From the NCBI RefSeq assembly GCF_004348895.1, contig NZ_RRZK01000014.1:41313-105312 (forward strand): 64,000 bases of DNA, read 5' to 3'. The position numbers and the translations under genes are program-made. Positions within the stretch are counted from its first letter, which is position 1, and the number at the start of each line of letters is the position of its first letter. This stretch comes from Pseudomonas vancouverensis. GTDB taxonomy: Bacteria > Pseudomonadota > Gammaproteobacteria > Pseudomonadales > Pseudomonadaceae. Positions 8,773 through 16,555 of this stretch are shown piece by piece. The notes under the pieces are model-generated. The model made no database searches, had not been told where the DNA came from, and saw only the letters and a program-made list of their open reading frames with translations.

Positions 8773-10422
8773 TCAGACGGTGGTGCGCTCGGTCACGACG
8801 CGGCCCGATTCCATGCGCACCAATTGGTCGGCGAGGTCGAAATAACGGTCGTCGTGGGAGATGACGATGATGGTTTTGCCCAGGCGTTTAAGGTCCGGCA
8901 GCAGCTCGGTGTAGAAGATCCGGCGGAAGGTCGGGTCCTGGTCGGCGGCCCACTCGTCGAACACCAGCACCGGGCGTTCTTCCAGCCAGGCGTTGATCAG
9001 CGCCAGGCGCTTGCGTTGGCCGGTGGACAGGTCGGTGGTGGTGAAGCGGCCGTCGGTGACGCTGACCTTGTGCGCGATTTCCAGTCGTTGCAGATAAGTG
9101 TTGGCGTCTTCCGGAATCTGCTGGTCGCCCTGCACCACGTCATCGAACAGGTAGTAGTCGGCAAAAATCGTAGTGAACAACTGCCGATAGTCGTCACGGT
9201 TCTGTGCATCGATGGCCTGGCCATTGAGCAGGATCGATCCCTGTTGCGGCGCGTAGAGGCCAAGCAGCAGTTTGATCAGGGTGGTCTTGCCGCAGCCGTT
9301 TTCGCCGACGATGAAAATGATCTCGCCTTGCTCGATGCTCAGGTTGACCGGGCCCAGGCGAAACGCCTCGCTGCCCGGAACAGCGGGGAAGGCGTAGCTG
9401 ACGTTGTCCAGTTGCAGGCGCTCGACCACCGACGGTGGTGTGCCTTGCTCGTTGAGCAGCAGGTGCGGCTCGGGCGAGGAGAATTTGCCCGAGAGCTCGG
9501 CGATTCGGCGAAAGGCAATGCGCGCCCGGCTGACGATGGGCAAGGTGCCGACCAGATGCTCAATCGGGCCTTTCATGTACAGCAGCACCAGCACGAAGCC
9601 GCTCGTCACCGCCTTGTCGGCACTCGGCCACAGCGATTGCAGGGCCAGCGCCAGGCCGATGACCACGAAGAACAGCATCGAGCCGAGGGTCTTGGCGATG
9701 ACGAAGGTGTTGATCGAGCGGACCTGGGTGTTGCAGATGAAATCGGCCGTGCCCTTGATGCCCGCGTCGAACATCCGCTGGCGCCGCGGCCGGTGGATAC
9801 GCAGTTCCTTGGCGCCACCGGCGATGGCGTTGTAGTGCTTCTGCAGCTCGTCCTCGGCATCACGAGCCGCCATGAAGCCCTGAATGCCCTTGCCTTGGGC
9901 GTAGAACTGAATGCCGGTGCCGATAGCGATCGCCACCACCATCATCAGGAACATCGGCCACGACAGCAGCGCCAGGTAGCCCATGCAGCCGAGGGTCACG
10001 GTCAGGGAAATCGCCAGCGGGGCAAAGGCGAACGCGAAATCGCTGATGGTGTCGACGTCGTGGGTCAGCACCGGGATCAGGCGATGGCTGCGGTAGCGTT
10101 CGATCTGTTCGATGGGCGCTGACAGCACCTTTTCTCCCAGCGTTTTTCGCAGTTTGGCGATGATGTGTTGGCCGACGTAGTTGCTGCCGATGTCGGAGCA
10201 GATCGAACTGCCCAGCGCCAGCAGGCACAGGCCGCCGAACAGCGCGACCACGTTTTGGGTCAGGCCATCGGGTGAATGCAAAGCGTTGTTGATCGTGGCC
10301 AGCAGCACCGTCACGCTCAGGCCGCCGATCATGCCCAGCACAATGGAGGTGGCAACGATCAGTCGAAAGGGTTTGAGCAGGGCCAGAAGTTCGCCGATGG
10401 CGCCCGGGGCAGGCTGGGTCAT
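8773..10422 (-). CDS. pvdE: Pyoverdine precursor exporter PvdE (ABC transporter)
   Basis: A 549-aa cyclic-peptide-type ABC exporter with membrane and ATPase parts fused. The N-terminal about 300 residues hold six hydrophobic segments. The nucleotide-binding domain has Walker A GENGCGKTT (about residue 375), a signature variant LSTGQRKRL (about 464) and Walker B VLVFDEWAAD (about 487). It moves the acylated ferribactin precursor from cytoplasm to periplasm, where PvdM, N, O and P finish maturation. It has its own PvdS box upstream. In PAO1 pvdF follows pvdE; here pvdO is the next gene and no pvdF is present. Confidence 0.93.
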   Translation of the reverse strand: MTQPAPGAIGELLALLKPFRLIVATSIVLGMIGGLSVTVLLATINNALHSPDGLTQNVVALFGGLCLLALGSSICSDIGSNYVGQHIIAKLRKTLGEKVLSAPIEQIERYRSHRLIPVLTHDVDTISDFAFAFAPLAISLTVTLGCMGYLALLSWPMFLMMVVAIAIGTGIQFYAQGKGIQGFMAARDAEDELQKHYNAIAGGAKELRIHRPRRQRMFDAGIKGTADFICNTQVRSINTFVIAKTLGSMLFFVVIGLALALQSLWPSADKAVTSGFVLVLLYMKGPIEHLVGTLPIVSRARIAFRRIAELSGKFSSPEPHLLLNEQGTPPSVVERLQLDNVSYAFPAVPGSEAFRLGPVNLSIEQGEIIFIVGENGCGKTTLIKLLLGLYAPQQGSILLNGQAIDAQNRDDYRQLFTTIFADYYLFDDVVQGDQQIPEDANTYLQRLEIAHKVSVTDGRFTTTDLSTGQRKRLALINAWLEERPVLVFDEWAADQDPTFRRIFYTELLPDLKRLGKTIIVISHDDRYFDLADQLVRMESGRVVTERTTV

Positions 10423-10463
10423 GGCAGGCAGTTCCTTGGGTCGTATGGCAGATACCCAGTAGA

Positions 10464-10487
10464 ACGTCTGGTGAGGGGGTTAATTTA
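10464..10487 (-). promoter_or_regulatory. PvdS-dependent promoter (IS box) of pvdE
   Basis: Read on the minus strand the sequence is TAAAT, 16 bases, CGT, an exact match to the iron-starvation box recognised by the ECF sigma factor PvdS. It lies about 40-65 bp upstream of the pvdE start. Confidence 0.85.
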
Positions 10488-10526
10488 AACGGCGGGAGAC
10501 CCGGGTCGTCGACAGGGCACCAACCC

Positions 10527-10617
10527 CTGTGGGAACGAGCTTGCTCGCGATAGCGGTCTGACAGGCAACTTGAAGTTGAATGTCAGGGCCTCTTCGAGGG
10601 CAAGCCCGCCCCCACAG
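10527..10617. repeat. REP pair
   Basis: Two inverted REP-type arms (CTGTGGGAACGAGCTTGCTCGCGA at the left; GCAAGCCCGCCCCCACAG, diverged, at the right) lie between pvdE and the end of pvdO. Non-coding. Confidence 0.75.
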
Positions 10618-10631
10618 TTGTAGAAGTGAGC

Positions 10632-11513
10632 TTAGAGAGTGCGTACTACGCGAAAGCCGATCCAGTCTCCCCGGGTCGCCGGATCGATGTCGTTGCGGTT
10701 ACCCGAGCGGGAAAACACCGGTGCTTCGCCCCAGTCGTTGCCGCGGATACGCAGGGTGTCGCAGTCGGGTTCGGTCCAGGCGCTGCCATCGGTGGGGGCG
10801 CCGACGTAGTCGGGGTGATAGCAGTCGGCGAGCCATTCGTAGACGTTGCCGTGCATGTCGTACAGGCCGAAGGCATTCGGCGGATAGCTGCCGACCGGCG
10901 AGGAAAAGCTGTAGCCATCGGTGGGGCCGTAGGTGTTGGCGTGGGTGGCGATGCTGTACTCGGTGCCGGGATCGAACGGGAAGGGAAATGGTCCTGTGGA
11001 ACCAGCCCGGGCAGCGTATTCGCGCTGTGCCTCGCTGACGATGTGGTAGTGCTGACCGGTTTTCAGCGACAGCCAGGTGACATAGGCCGAGACCTCCGCG
11101 TAGTTCATGCACACCGCCGGCTGGCGCGAGCCCTGGGGGTAACTCGGTTTGCCGTTGGTACAGGCGCGGCCGGGGCGGGTATCGCCATCGGGCAGGGTGA
11201 TGCCGGTTTCCTTCATGTACTGGTTCCACTCGCCAGCGGTGATCTGGTAGCGGCTCATGGCGAAGGGTTTGTCGAAGGTCACCTCATGCATCGGACCCTC
11301 ATCGGGCTCACGGCCGACTTCGTCATCCGGCGTGCCCATGGTGAAGGTGCCGGCCGGCAGCACGACCATTTCCGGGCAGTCGCGGCAGTCCTTGAACACC
11401 TTGCCCGGCAGCGGTGCCGTGTAGGCCAGGGCGAGGCCGGGCAGGGTGCTGCCGAGCGCGGCCAAGAGCGTCATTGCGCCGAGTCGCTTGACGATGTGCG
11501 GGATACTTTTCAT
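10632..11513 (-). CDS. pvdO: Pyoverdine maturation protein PvdO (FGE/SUMF-like)
   Basis: A 293-aa periplasmic protein with a Sec signal peptide (residues 1 to about 29, ending ALA-YT) and a formylglycine-generating-enzyme/sulfatase-modifying-factor domain. Motifs include VVLPAGTFTMGTPDDEVGRE, FAMSRYQITAGEWNQYM, YVTWLSLKTGQHYHIVSEAQREYAARAG, a DMHGNVYEWLADC block and the terminal DWIGFRVVRTL. In PAO1, PvdO is needed for the final oxidation of dihydropyoverdine to the mature chromophore. Last gene of a pvdM-pvdN-pvdO operon; it starts 23 bp after the pvdN stop. Confidence 0.92.
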   Translation of the reverse strand: MKSIPHIVKRLGAMTLLAALGSTLPGLALAYTAPLPGKVFKDCRDCPEMVVLPAGTFTMGTPDDEVGREPDEGPMHEVTFDKPFAMSRYQITAGEWNQYMKETGITLPDGDTRPGRACTNGKPSYPQGSRQPAVCMNYAEVSAYVTWLSLKTGQHYHIVSEAQREYAARAGSTGPFPFPFDPGTEYSIATHANTYGPTDGYSFSSPVGSYPPNAFGLYDMHGNVYEWLADCYHPDYVGAPTDGSAWTEPDCDTLRIRGNDWGEAPVFSRSGNRNDIDPATRGDWIGFRVVRTL

Positions 11514-11536
11514 AGCGGTTCCTTGGCGTCGGTGGA

Positions 11537-12817
11537 TCAGACCTGGCTGGCCAGCAAGGTCATCAGTCGATCGATATGGGCCTGGGTATTGAGCAGGCCC
11601 GGCGCCAGGCGAATGATCGGACCGACGTCGCGGTCGACCGCATCGCAGACCACCCGTTGATCCATCAAGTGGTTGGCGACTTCTTCGCAGTCACGACCCT
11701 TGATGCGGAAGAAGGTGAACCCGGCGGAGTACTCGGGCGACAGCGGCGTCACCAGCTCCACCGAAGGATGCTCTTGCAAGCGTTTTTTCAGATAGCTGTT
11801 GAGTTCGTGGATGCGCGTCTGGACCACGTCCTTGCCCAGGTCCAGGTGCAACTTGAACGCTTCGGTCAGTGCCCAGCGATGTTCGAAAGAGTGATAACCG
11901 CCATACGTCATCACCGTAGAAAACTCGGTGGCTTCGGAGAAGGTCGGAATGGTCGGGGTGACATCCGTGAGCTGGTCCGAGCGGGCGCAAATGATCCCGG
12001 TGCCGCGGGGGCCGAATATCCACTTGTGGGTGCCGGCAATGAAGAAGTCGCAATGCATGTCCGGGAAGTCGAAGTTCTCCACGCCGAAGCCGTGCACGCC
12101 ATCGATCACGTAGAGGATGCGGTCCTTGTCCTGGCGGCCACGGTTTTTCTCGGCGACCAGCTTGCCGATTTCACCGACGGGCAGCTTCACGCCGCTGCCC
12201 GAATGCACCCAGGTCATGCCGAGTACGCGTGTTTCGGGGCGGATGTTCTTCTCGATCGCGGCCAGCACCTCGGCGGTCGAAACCTTGTGCGGGTCTTCAA
12301 ACAACTTGATCTTGCGAACCCGGGTGCCGTCCTTCTGACTGCGGTATTCGAGCACGCTGTTGGCGGCGTAATGCTCGTGCTCGCTGGTCAGGATTTCCTG
12401 ATCCGGGCGCACATGAATGCCGGCATAGATCATCGCCAGGCCTTCGGTGGTGCTGCCGGTCAGGGCGATCTGCGAGGGTTTGGCCTTCAGGTAGCGGCCA
12501 GCCCAGACGCGCACGTCCTGTTCGCGTTTTTCCGTTTCGCCGCGGTGCCAGTCCATGGCCAGGCCGGGGTTGCGGTCGAGGTTGGCGCGGTGCATCTCGA
12601 TGGCTTCACGTACGGGGCGCGGGTGCGACGTCACCAGGAAATTGGCGAAGTGCAGGTAGTCCGGGTCCTGGTTGAATAACTGACGGAACTGCTCCCACTT
12701 GTCTTTCGACAAAGGTGCGGGTGTGGCAGCCACGGCCGGCAGATTCGTGGCCGAAGCCAGGGGAATGCCGGCCGCGAGAATGCCGGCCTGCTTGAGGAAT
12801 GAACGACGGTTGGTCAT
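11537..12817 (-). CDS. pvdN: Periplasmic PLP-dependent enzyme PvdN
   Basis: A 426-aa fold-type I PLP enzyme of the aminotransferase class V family. The start at 12817 gives a clear Tat signal (TNRRSFLKQAG, hydrophobic run, then AVAA-TP). The cofactor region includes LTGSTTEGLAMI and IDGVHGFGV, and the PLP Lys lies in FFIAGTHKWIFGPRG. In PAO1 PvdN converts the side-chain glutamate of pyoverdine to succinamide in the periplasm. A longer in-frame extension upstream runs into pvdM and is rejected. Middle gene of pvdMNO, 29 bp after pvdM. Confidence 0.92.
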   Translation of the reverse strand: MTNRRSFLKQAGILAAGIPLASATNLPAVAATPAPLSKDKWEQFRQLFNQDPDYLHFANFLVTSHPRPVREAIEMHRANLDRNPGLAMDWHRGETEKREQDVRVWAGRYLKAKPSQIALTGSTTEGLAMIYAGIHVRPDQEILTSEHEHYAANSVLEYRSQKDGTRVRKIKLFEDPHKVSTAEVLAAIEKNIRPETRVLGMTWVHSGSGVKLPVGEIGKLVAEKNRGRQDKDRILYVIDGVHGFGVENFDFPDMHCDFFIAGTHKWIFGPRGTGIICARSDQLTDVTPTIPTFSEATEFSTVMTYGGYHSFEHRWALTEAFKLHLDLGKDVVQTRIHELNSYLKKRLQEHPSVELVTPLSPEYSAGFTFFRIKGRDCEEVANHLMDQRVVCDAVDRDVGPIIRLAPGLLNTQAHIDRLMTLLASQV

Positions 12818-12846
12818 GGCTTGGTTCGCTTTGACTAAAGGAAAAA

Positions 12847-14196
12847 TCAGTTCTGCACCACAGGACGGGCGGACTTCTGCACCTGGTCCCAGACCCGCAG
12901 GAAGTTGCCGCCCCAGAGCTTGGCGATGTCGGCTTCGCTGTAGCCACGACTGAGCAGTTCGGCGCTGACGTTGCGGCCTTCGCTGACGTCCTTCCAGCCG
13001 TCGAGGCCGCCACCGTCGTTGAAGTCGGAGCTGATGCCGACATGGTCGATGCCGATCTTTTTCACCGCGTAATCGATGGCGTCGCCGTAGTCCTTGAGGC
13101 TGGCCTTGGGTTCTTCGTCGAGGATGGAATAGAGCTGGCTGGCGTATTCGCCAAAGCGCTGTTCCGGCCACACGGTGATGATCGGATCCCCCGGCATCAA
13201 GGCCATTTCCAGGCCTTGCAGCGGTTGCAGGTCAAAGCGTGCGCGCAGGGTGTTGAGCTTGTCGCGGGTGGCCTGGCTCAGTGGGCGGATGTAGGTCGGG
13301 AAACCGACAATCTGCACCACGCCGCCGCTGTTTTTGATCAGCTGCATTTCCTCGTCGCTGAGATTGCGCGGGATATCCACCAAGGCACGGGGCGCCGAAT
13401 GCGAGGCGACCATCGGCGTGCGGCTCAATTGCGCGACCTGTTCCAGTGCCTTGGTCGACATCTGCGACACGTCGATGATCACGCCCAGGTCATTGAGACG
13501 ATGCACCGCTTGCTTGCCGATGTCCGAGAGCCCGCCGAGGGCGTCGCGTGAATCATTGAAAAACGGCAGCGGCCGCGAGGAGTCAGCCCAGGCATTGTTG
13601 CCCACGTAACTGAAGCCGAACATGCGCATGCCCCGGGCCGCCCATTTATCCAGGGCATTGAGGTCGCTGCCCAGCGGGTAGGCGTTGAGCATGCTCATGA
13701 AAATCGCGAACTTGCCTTCACCGTGCAGGCGCCGGAAATCATCCGGGGTGTAGGCGATGGCCACCTGATTGGGGAAGTCGCGGACCATGGCACTTATGAT
13801 TTTGTAGCGGGTTTCCTGTTCAAGGCGGGCCTCATCGACGAAACCGGCAGTGGGGCGATGGGGCGCATTGGGGCCGTTCCAGATTTCCGGCCAGCCGAAG
13901 ATCGTCAGCGCCGCGCCGGACAAGCGTCCACGTGCGGACTTGACCAGGTCGAACTGGCCTTCGCCATCCTTGTCGGCTTCGTTGCCGGCGGTGCCGAAGT
14001 CCATCGGTACGGTGATGTGGCTGTCGAACGAGAGGATGCGTTCGTGCAATTCATCCGCCTGCTTCATCACCTTGACCGGGTAGCCGGGGTTGTCGCGAAA
14101 CCCGTAATCCCAGGCTGCGAAACCGGCACCAGCACTGATCGCCAGGGCCAGCGGCAGGCCGATGTACAGCGCCTTTTTCGAACGTGGTCTTGTCAT
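12847..14196 (-). CDS. pvdM: Pyoverdine maturation protein PvdM (dipeptidase-like)
   Basis: A 449-aa member of the M19 renal-dipeptidase family with an uncleaved-looking N-terminal membrane segment (residues about 9-29), placing the enzyme in the periplasm. Metal-binding-like DSH lies near residue 57, with later blocks IIDVSQMSTKALEQV, PMVASHSAPRAL and HVGISSDFNDGGG. The ATG at 14196 was chosen because it gives the family length and lies downstream of the PvdS box; the frame stays open far upstream through pvdP antisense. PvdM is required for chromophore maturation. First gene of pvdMNO. Confidence 0.92.
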   Translation of the reverse strand: MTRPRSKKALYIGLPLALAISAGAGFAAWDYGFRDNPGYPVKVMKQADELHERILSFDSHITVPMDFGTAGNEADKDGEGQFDLVKSARGRLSGAALTIFGWPEIWNGPNAPHRPTAGFVDEARLEQETRYKIISAMVRDFPNQVAIAYTPDDFRRLHGEGKFAIFMSMLNAYPLGSDLNALDKWAARGMRMFGFSYVGNNAWADSSRPLPFFNDSRDALGGLSDIGKQAVHRLNDLGVIIDVSQMSTKALEQVAQLSRTPMVASHSAPRALVDIPRNLSDEEMQLIKNSGGVVQIVGFPTYIRPLSQATRDKLNTLRARFDLQPLQGLEMALMPGDPIITVWPEQRFGEYASQLYSILDEEPKASLKDYGDAIDYAVKKIGIDHVGISSDFNDGGGLDGWKDVSEGRNVSAELLSRGYSEADIAKLWGGNFLRVWDQVQKSARPVVQN

Positions 14197-14234
14197 TGCC
14201 GTCTCTGTCAGGGGGGCTTTGCTATCTGGGAGGA

Positions 14235-14258
14235 ACGAGCAGACGAGGAAGGAATTTA
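14235..14258 (-). promoter_or_regulatory. PvdS-dependent promoter of pvdMNO
   Basis: On the minus strand TAAAT, 16 bases, CGT is an exact PvdS box, about 40-62 bp upstream of pvdM. It is back-to-back with the pvdP box; only 22 bp separate the two TAAAT elements. Confidence 0.85.
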
Positions 14259-14280
14259 GTGTTTGTGCCGACGATGCTTT

Positions 14281-14304
14281 TAAATTTGTGCGGGCAACAA
14301 ACGT
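14281..14304 (+). promoter_or_regulatory. PvdS-dependent promoter of pvdP
   Basis: TAAAT, 16 bases, CGT on the plus strand, 46 bp upstream of the pvdP start. It is an exact PvdS box, divergent from that of pvdM. Confidence 0.85.
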
Positions 14305-14349
14305 TCTAGCTGGGATACAGCCTGCTCCATGGCTGACACAGGTAGGGCA

Positions 14350-15969
14350 ATGACGATTTCTCGACGATGGTTCCTCGCGGGTCTGGCGCTGACCGGTGCT
14401 GCCGTGCCTGCGGTGTATTACGGGCATCGCGAGCTGACCCGGGCGGACCCGACGATCACCCCCGGCGAGGCCTCGTTCGACGTGGCGGATGTCACCGGTC
14501 AACGGCTGGCGGACAGTTTGCGCGGTGTCTGGCAGATTCGTTTCGAAGGGCGTGATGCCGGCCTCGAAGGATTGCCGCTGGACGGTCTGGAAGTGTTTAT
14601 CGACATCGGCCACAAAGGCCGTGGCGTCGTCGGCTTCCTCGATACTGCCGAACGCCTGCGCGCCAGTGACGCGCCGCGTTATCGGGTACTGGGCGATCTG
14701 GCCGGGGCCGAGCCGAAGCAACTGAGCTGGCGCCTGGTGGGTGCCAGTGGTTGCTGCGATTACGAGTTCAACATGACGCTGGACGAGGTCTGGGCCGGGT
14801 TCGGCAATGCCGGCAGCGGCAGCCTCAGTGGTCGTGTGGTGGACCTGAACCGGCCCTTGATGTTGACCGCTCAGGACAACCGCTTCATCGCGGTCAAGCG
14901 GTTGTTCCCCGAGGCGCGGGAACGCACCGGGCTGAATTCGCCCTTGCTGACCTGGTTGGTGTCTCCGGAACATCGGTTGTTCCACCAGCTCTGGCATGCC
15001 TCCCGGGACAAATGGCACAAGCTGTCCGACGCTCAACGCGACGCCTTGCGGGGGCTCGGTTGGCAACCCGGGCCACGGGACACCGAGCGCGATGCCCGTG
15101 GCCCGCGCAAGGATCGCAACGGCTCGGGTGTGGACTTCTTTTTCATGCACCGGCAAATGCTCGGCACGGCGCGCTCCCTGCAAGACTTGCCCTCCTGGAC
15201 GCACTTCCCGTTGCCGCAACCGGAACTGGCCCGCGACCGCCTCGGCTTCGCCCGTTACTTCGACAACCACGACGGCACCTCACTGCCGCCGACCTGGCTG
15301 GCCGAAGACGATGACGAATACACGCAGTGGGTCAGCGATCTCAAGACGGCCGAGACTTACCACAGCAATTTCCAGGTGTGGGAGTCGCAGTACCGCGACC
15401 CGCGCTACCTGTCGAAGCTGACCCTGGGGCAGTTTGGTTCGGAAGTGGAATTGGGTCTGCACGACTGGTTGCACATGCGCTGGGCCTCGGTGCCGCGTGA
15501 TCCGTCCAATGGTCAACCGGTACCGTTCGCCCGGGATCCGGCGGATTTTTCCGCACGCTGGTTCGCGGCGGAGAACGACTTTCTCGGCGATCCGTTTTCG
15601 TCCCATGTGAACCCGGTGTTCTGGCACTTTCATGGCTGGATCGATGACCGTCTGGAAGACTGGTTCCGCGCCCATGAGCGTTTTCATCCGGGGGAGGTCA
15701 GCCGGCAACAGGTCAACGGCGTGCCATGGTTTGCGCCGGGACGCTGGGTCGAGATCGCAGACCCGTGGCTGGGCCCGATGACCCACGGTTGCAGCACTAC
15801 GCCGGGGCTGCAGGTGGGCAAGTCAGTGGAAATGGACCCGGAGGTGATGAAGCTGGCGCTGCGGATTACCTTTGGCGAGGACGAAGACAAACTGGCAGGC
15901 CTGATGCGCAAGGTGCCACAGCGCCCGTGGTATGCGCGGCACCTGAAGGCTAAACAACATCAGGCCTGA
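14350..15969 (+). CDS. pvdP: Pyoverdine tyrosinase PvdP
   Basis: A 539-aa Tat-exported copper tyrosinase; the signal is SRRWFLAGLALTGAAVPAV. The C-terminal half has the type-3 copper histidine pattern: VELGLHDWLHMRW, then HVNPVFWHFHGWIDDRLEDW with several His. A middle segment has HRLFHQLWHASRDKWH. In PAO1 PvdP oxidises the D-Tyr of ferribactin to start chromophore ring closure in the periplasm. The start at 14350 follows AGGTAGGG and begins the Tat signal; a start seven codons earlier is possible but has no good binding site. Single-gene unit divergent from pvdM. Confidence 0.93.
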   Translation: MTISRRWFLAGLALTGAAVPAVYYGHRELTRADPTITPGEASFDVADVTGQRLADSLRGVWQIRFEGRDAGLEGLPLDGLEVFIDIGHKGRGVVGFLDTAERLRASDAPRYRVLGDLAGAEPKQLSWRLVGASGCCDYEFNMTLDEVWAGFGNAGSGSLSGRVVDLNRPLMLTAQDNRFIAVKRLFPEARERTGLNSPLLTWLVSPEHRLFHQLWHASRDKWHKLSDAQRDALRGLGWQPGPRDTERDARGPRKDRNGSGVDFFFMHRQMLGTARSLQDLPSWTHFPLPQPELARDRLGFARYFDNHDGTSLPPTWLAEDDDEYTQWVSDLKTAETYHSNFQVWESQYRDPRYLSKLTLGQFGSEVELGLHDWLHMRWASVPRDPSNGQPVPFARDPADFSARWFAAENDFLGDPFSSHVNPVFWHFHGWIDDRLEDWFRAHERFHPGEVSRQQVNGVPWFAPGRWVEIADPWLGPMTHGCSTTPGLQVGKSVEMDPEVMKLALRITFGEDEDKLAGLMRKVPQRPWYARHLKAKQHQA

Positions 15970-16074
15970 TGGCGGCGATGAGTCAGGTCGTGGTGGATGA
16001 TGCGGTGGCGGAATCGAGAGGTTGGGACGGTGACCGAGCGGGCGGTGAAGGCAGAGAGGTCGTGGCTGGAAAAA

Positions 16075-16114
16075 AGGGGGCAGATTTCTTCCATCCGGAA
16101 TAAATCTGCCCCCT
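16075..16114 (+). terminator. Hairpin downstream of pvdP
   Basis: AGGGGGCAGATTT (16075-16087) pairs perfectly with AAATCTGCCCCCT (16102-16114). It lies between convergent pvdP and the immunity-like gene and may act as a terminator, although no long T-run follows. It could also be a dispersed AAATCTGCCCC-type repeat. Confidence 0.5.
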
Positions 16115-16171
16115 ATTGCCCGCGTCCCTAAGACGTCAATCCCTGTCCCCCTGTTCATCAGTTTTTTGAGT

Positions 16172-16555
16172 TCAGCTGAGCACTCCTGACTTTCCTACTA
16201 TGACCAGTAATACCATCGCAATAAAAAGTCCGATAAAAGTCCATTGCAGAATTACAAGCTGCCGCTTGAGTTTGAATGGAAAACTGTCTATTTCCTCAGC
16301 GCTTACCAGACCCCGCTTAAGAAAAAACTGTGGAAATGTAAGAGCACTAGAGATCCATCCTATTAAATGCACCCTGCCATAGAAGCTGGAGCGTCTGTAT
16401 ATACCGTGAGCCAGGTAGGTGGAACCTTTTTTGAAGTGTGTAGATATCTGATCACCCTTGGTATAACTAATATACAAAGCTGATCCAAGGCTCAGAAAAA
16501 CTCCAACGACAAACACTCCACCCAAACTAATGAATACCAAATTTGCAGTATTCAT
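16172..16555 (-). CDS. Small polytopic membrane protein, likely immunity to the PAAR effector
   Basis: A 127-aa protein with three hydrophobic segments (about residues 5-29, 62-80 and 97-121) and basic loops (YTKGDQISTHFKKG, KLKRQ). No known family is recognised. Its ATG overlaps the stop of the PAAR effector gene by 4 bp (ATGA), so the two are translationally coupled. It is visibly richer in A+T than the pvd genes around it. A small multispanning membrane protein right behind a PAAR effector with a hydrophobic toxin-like end is the usual layout for immunity to a membrane-targeting effector. The function is inferred from position. Confidence 0.7.
   Translation of the reverse strand: MNTANLVFISLGGVFVVGVFLSLGSALYISYTKGDQISTHFKKGSTYLAHGIYRRSSFYGRVHLIGWISSALTFPQFFLKRGLVSAEEIDSFPFKLKRQLVILQWTFIGLFIAMVLLVIVGKSGVLS

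Noticed and set aside
14197..15270. Extension of the pvdM frame upstream to 15270
   Set aside because: It would run antisense through pvdP and past the PvdS box. The start at 14196 gives the correct length and membrane anchor.
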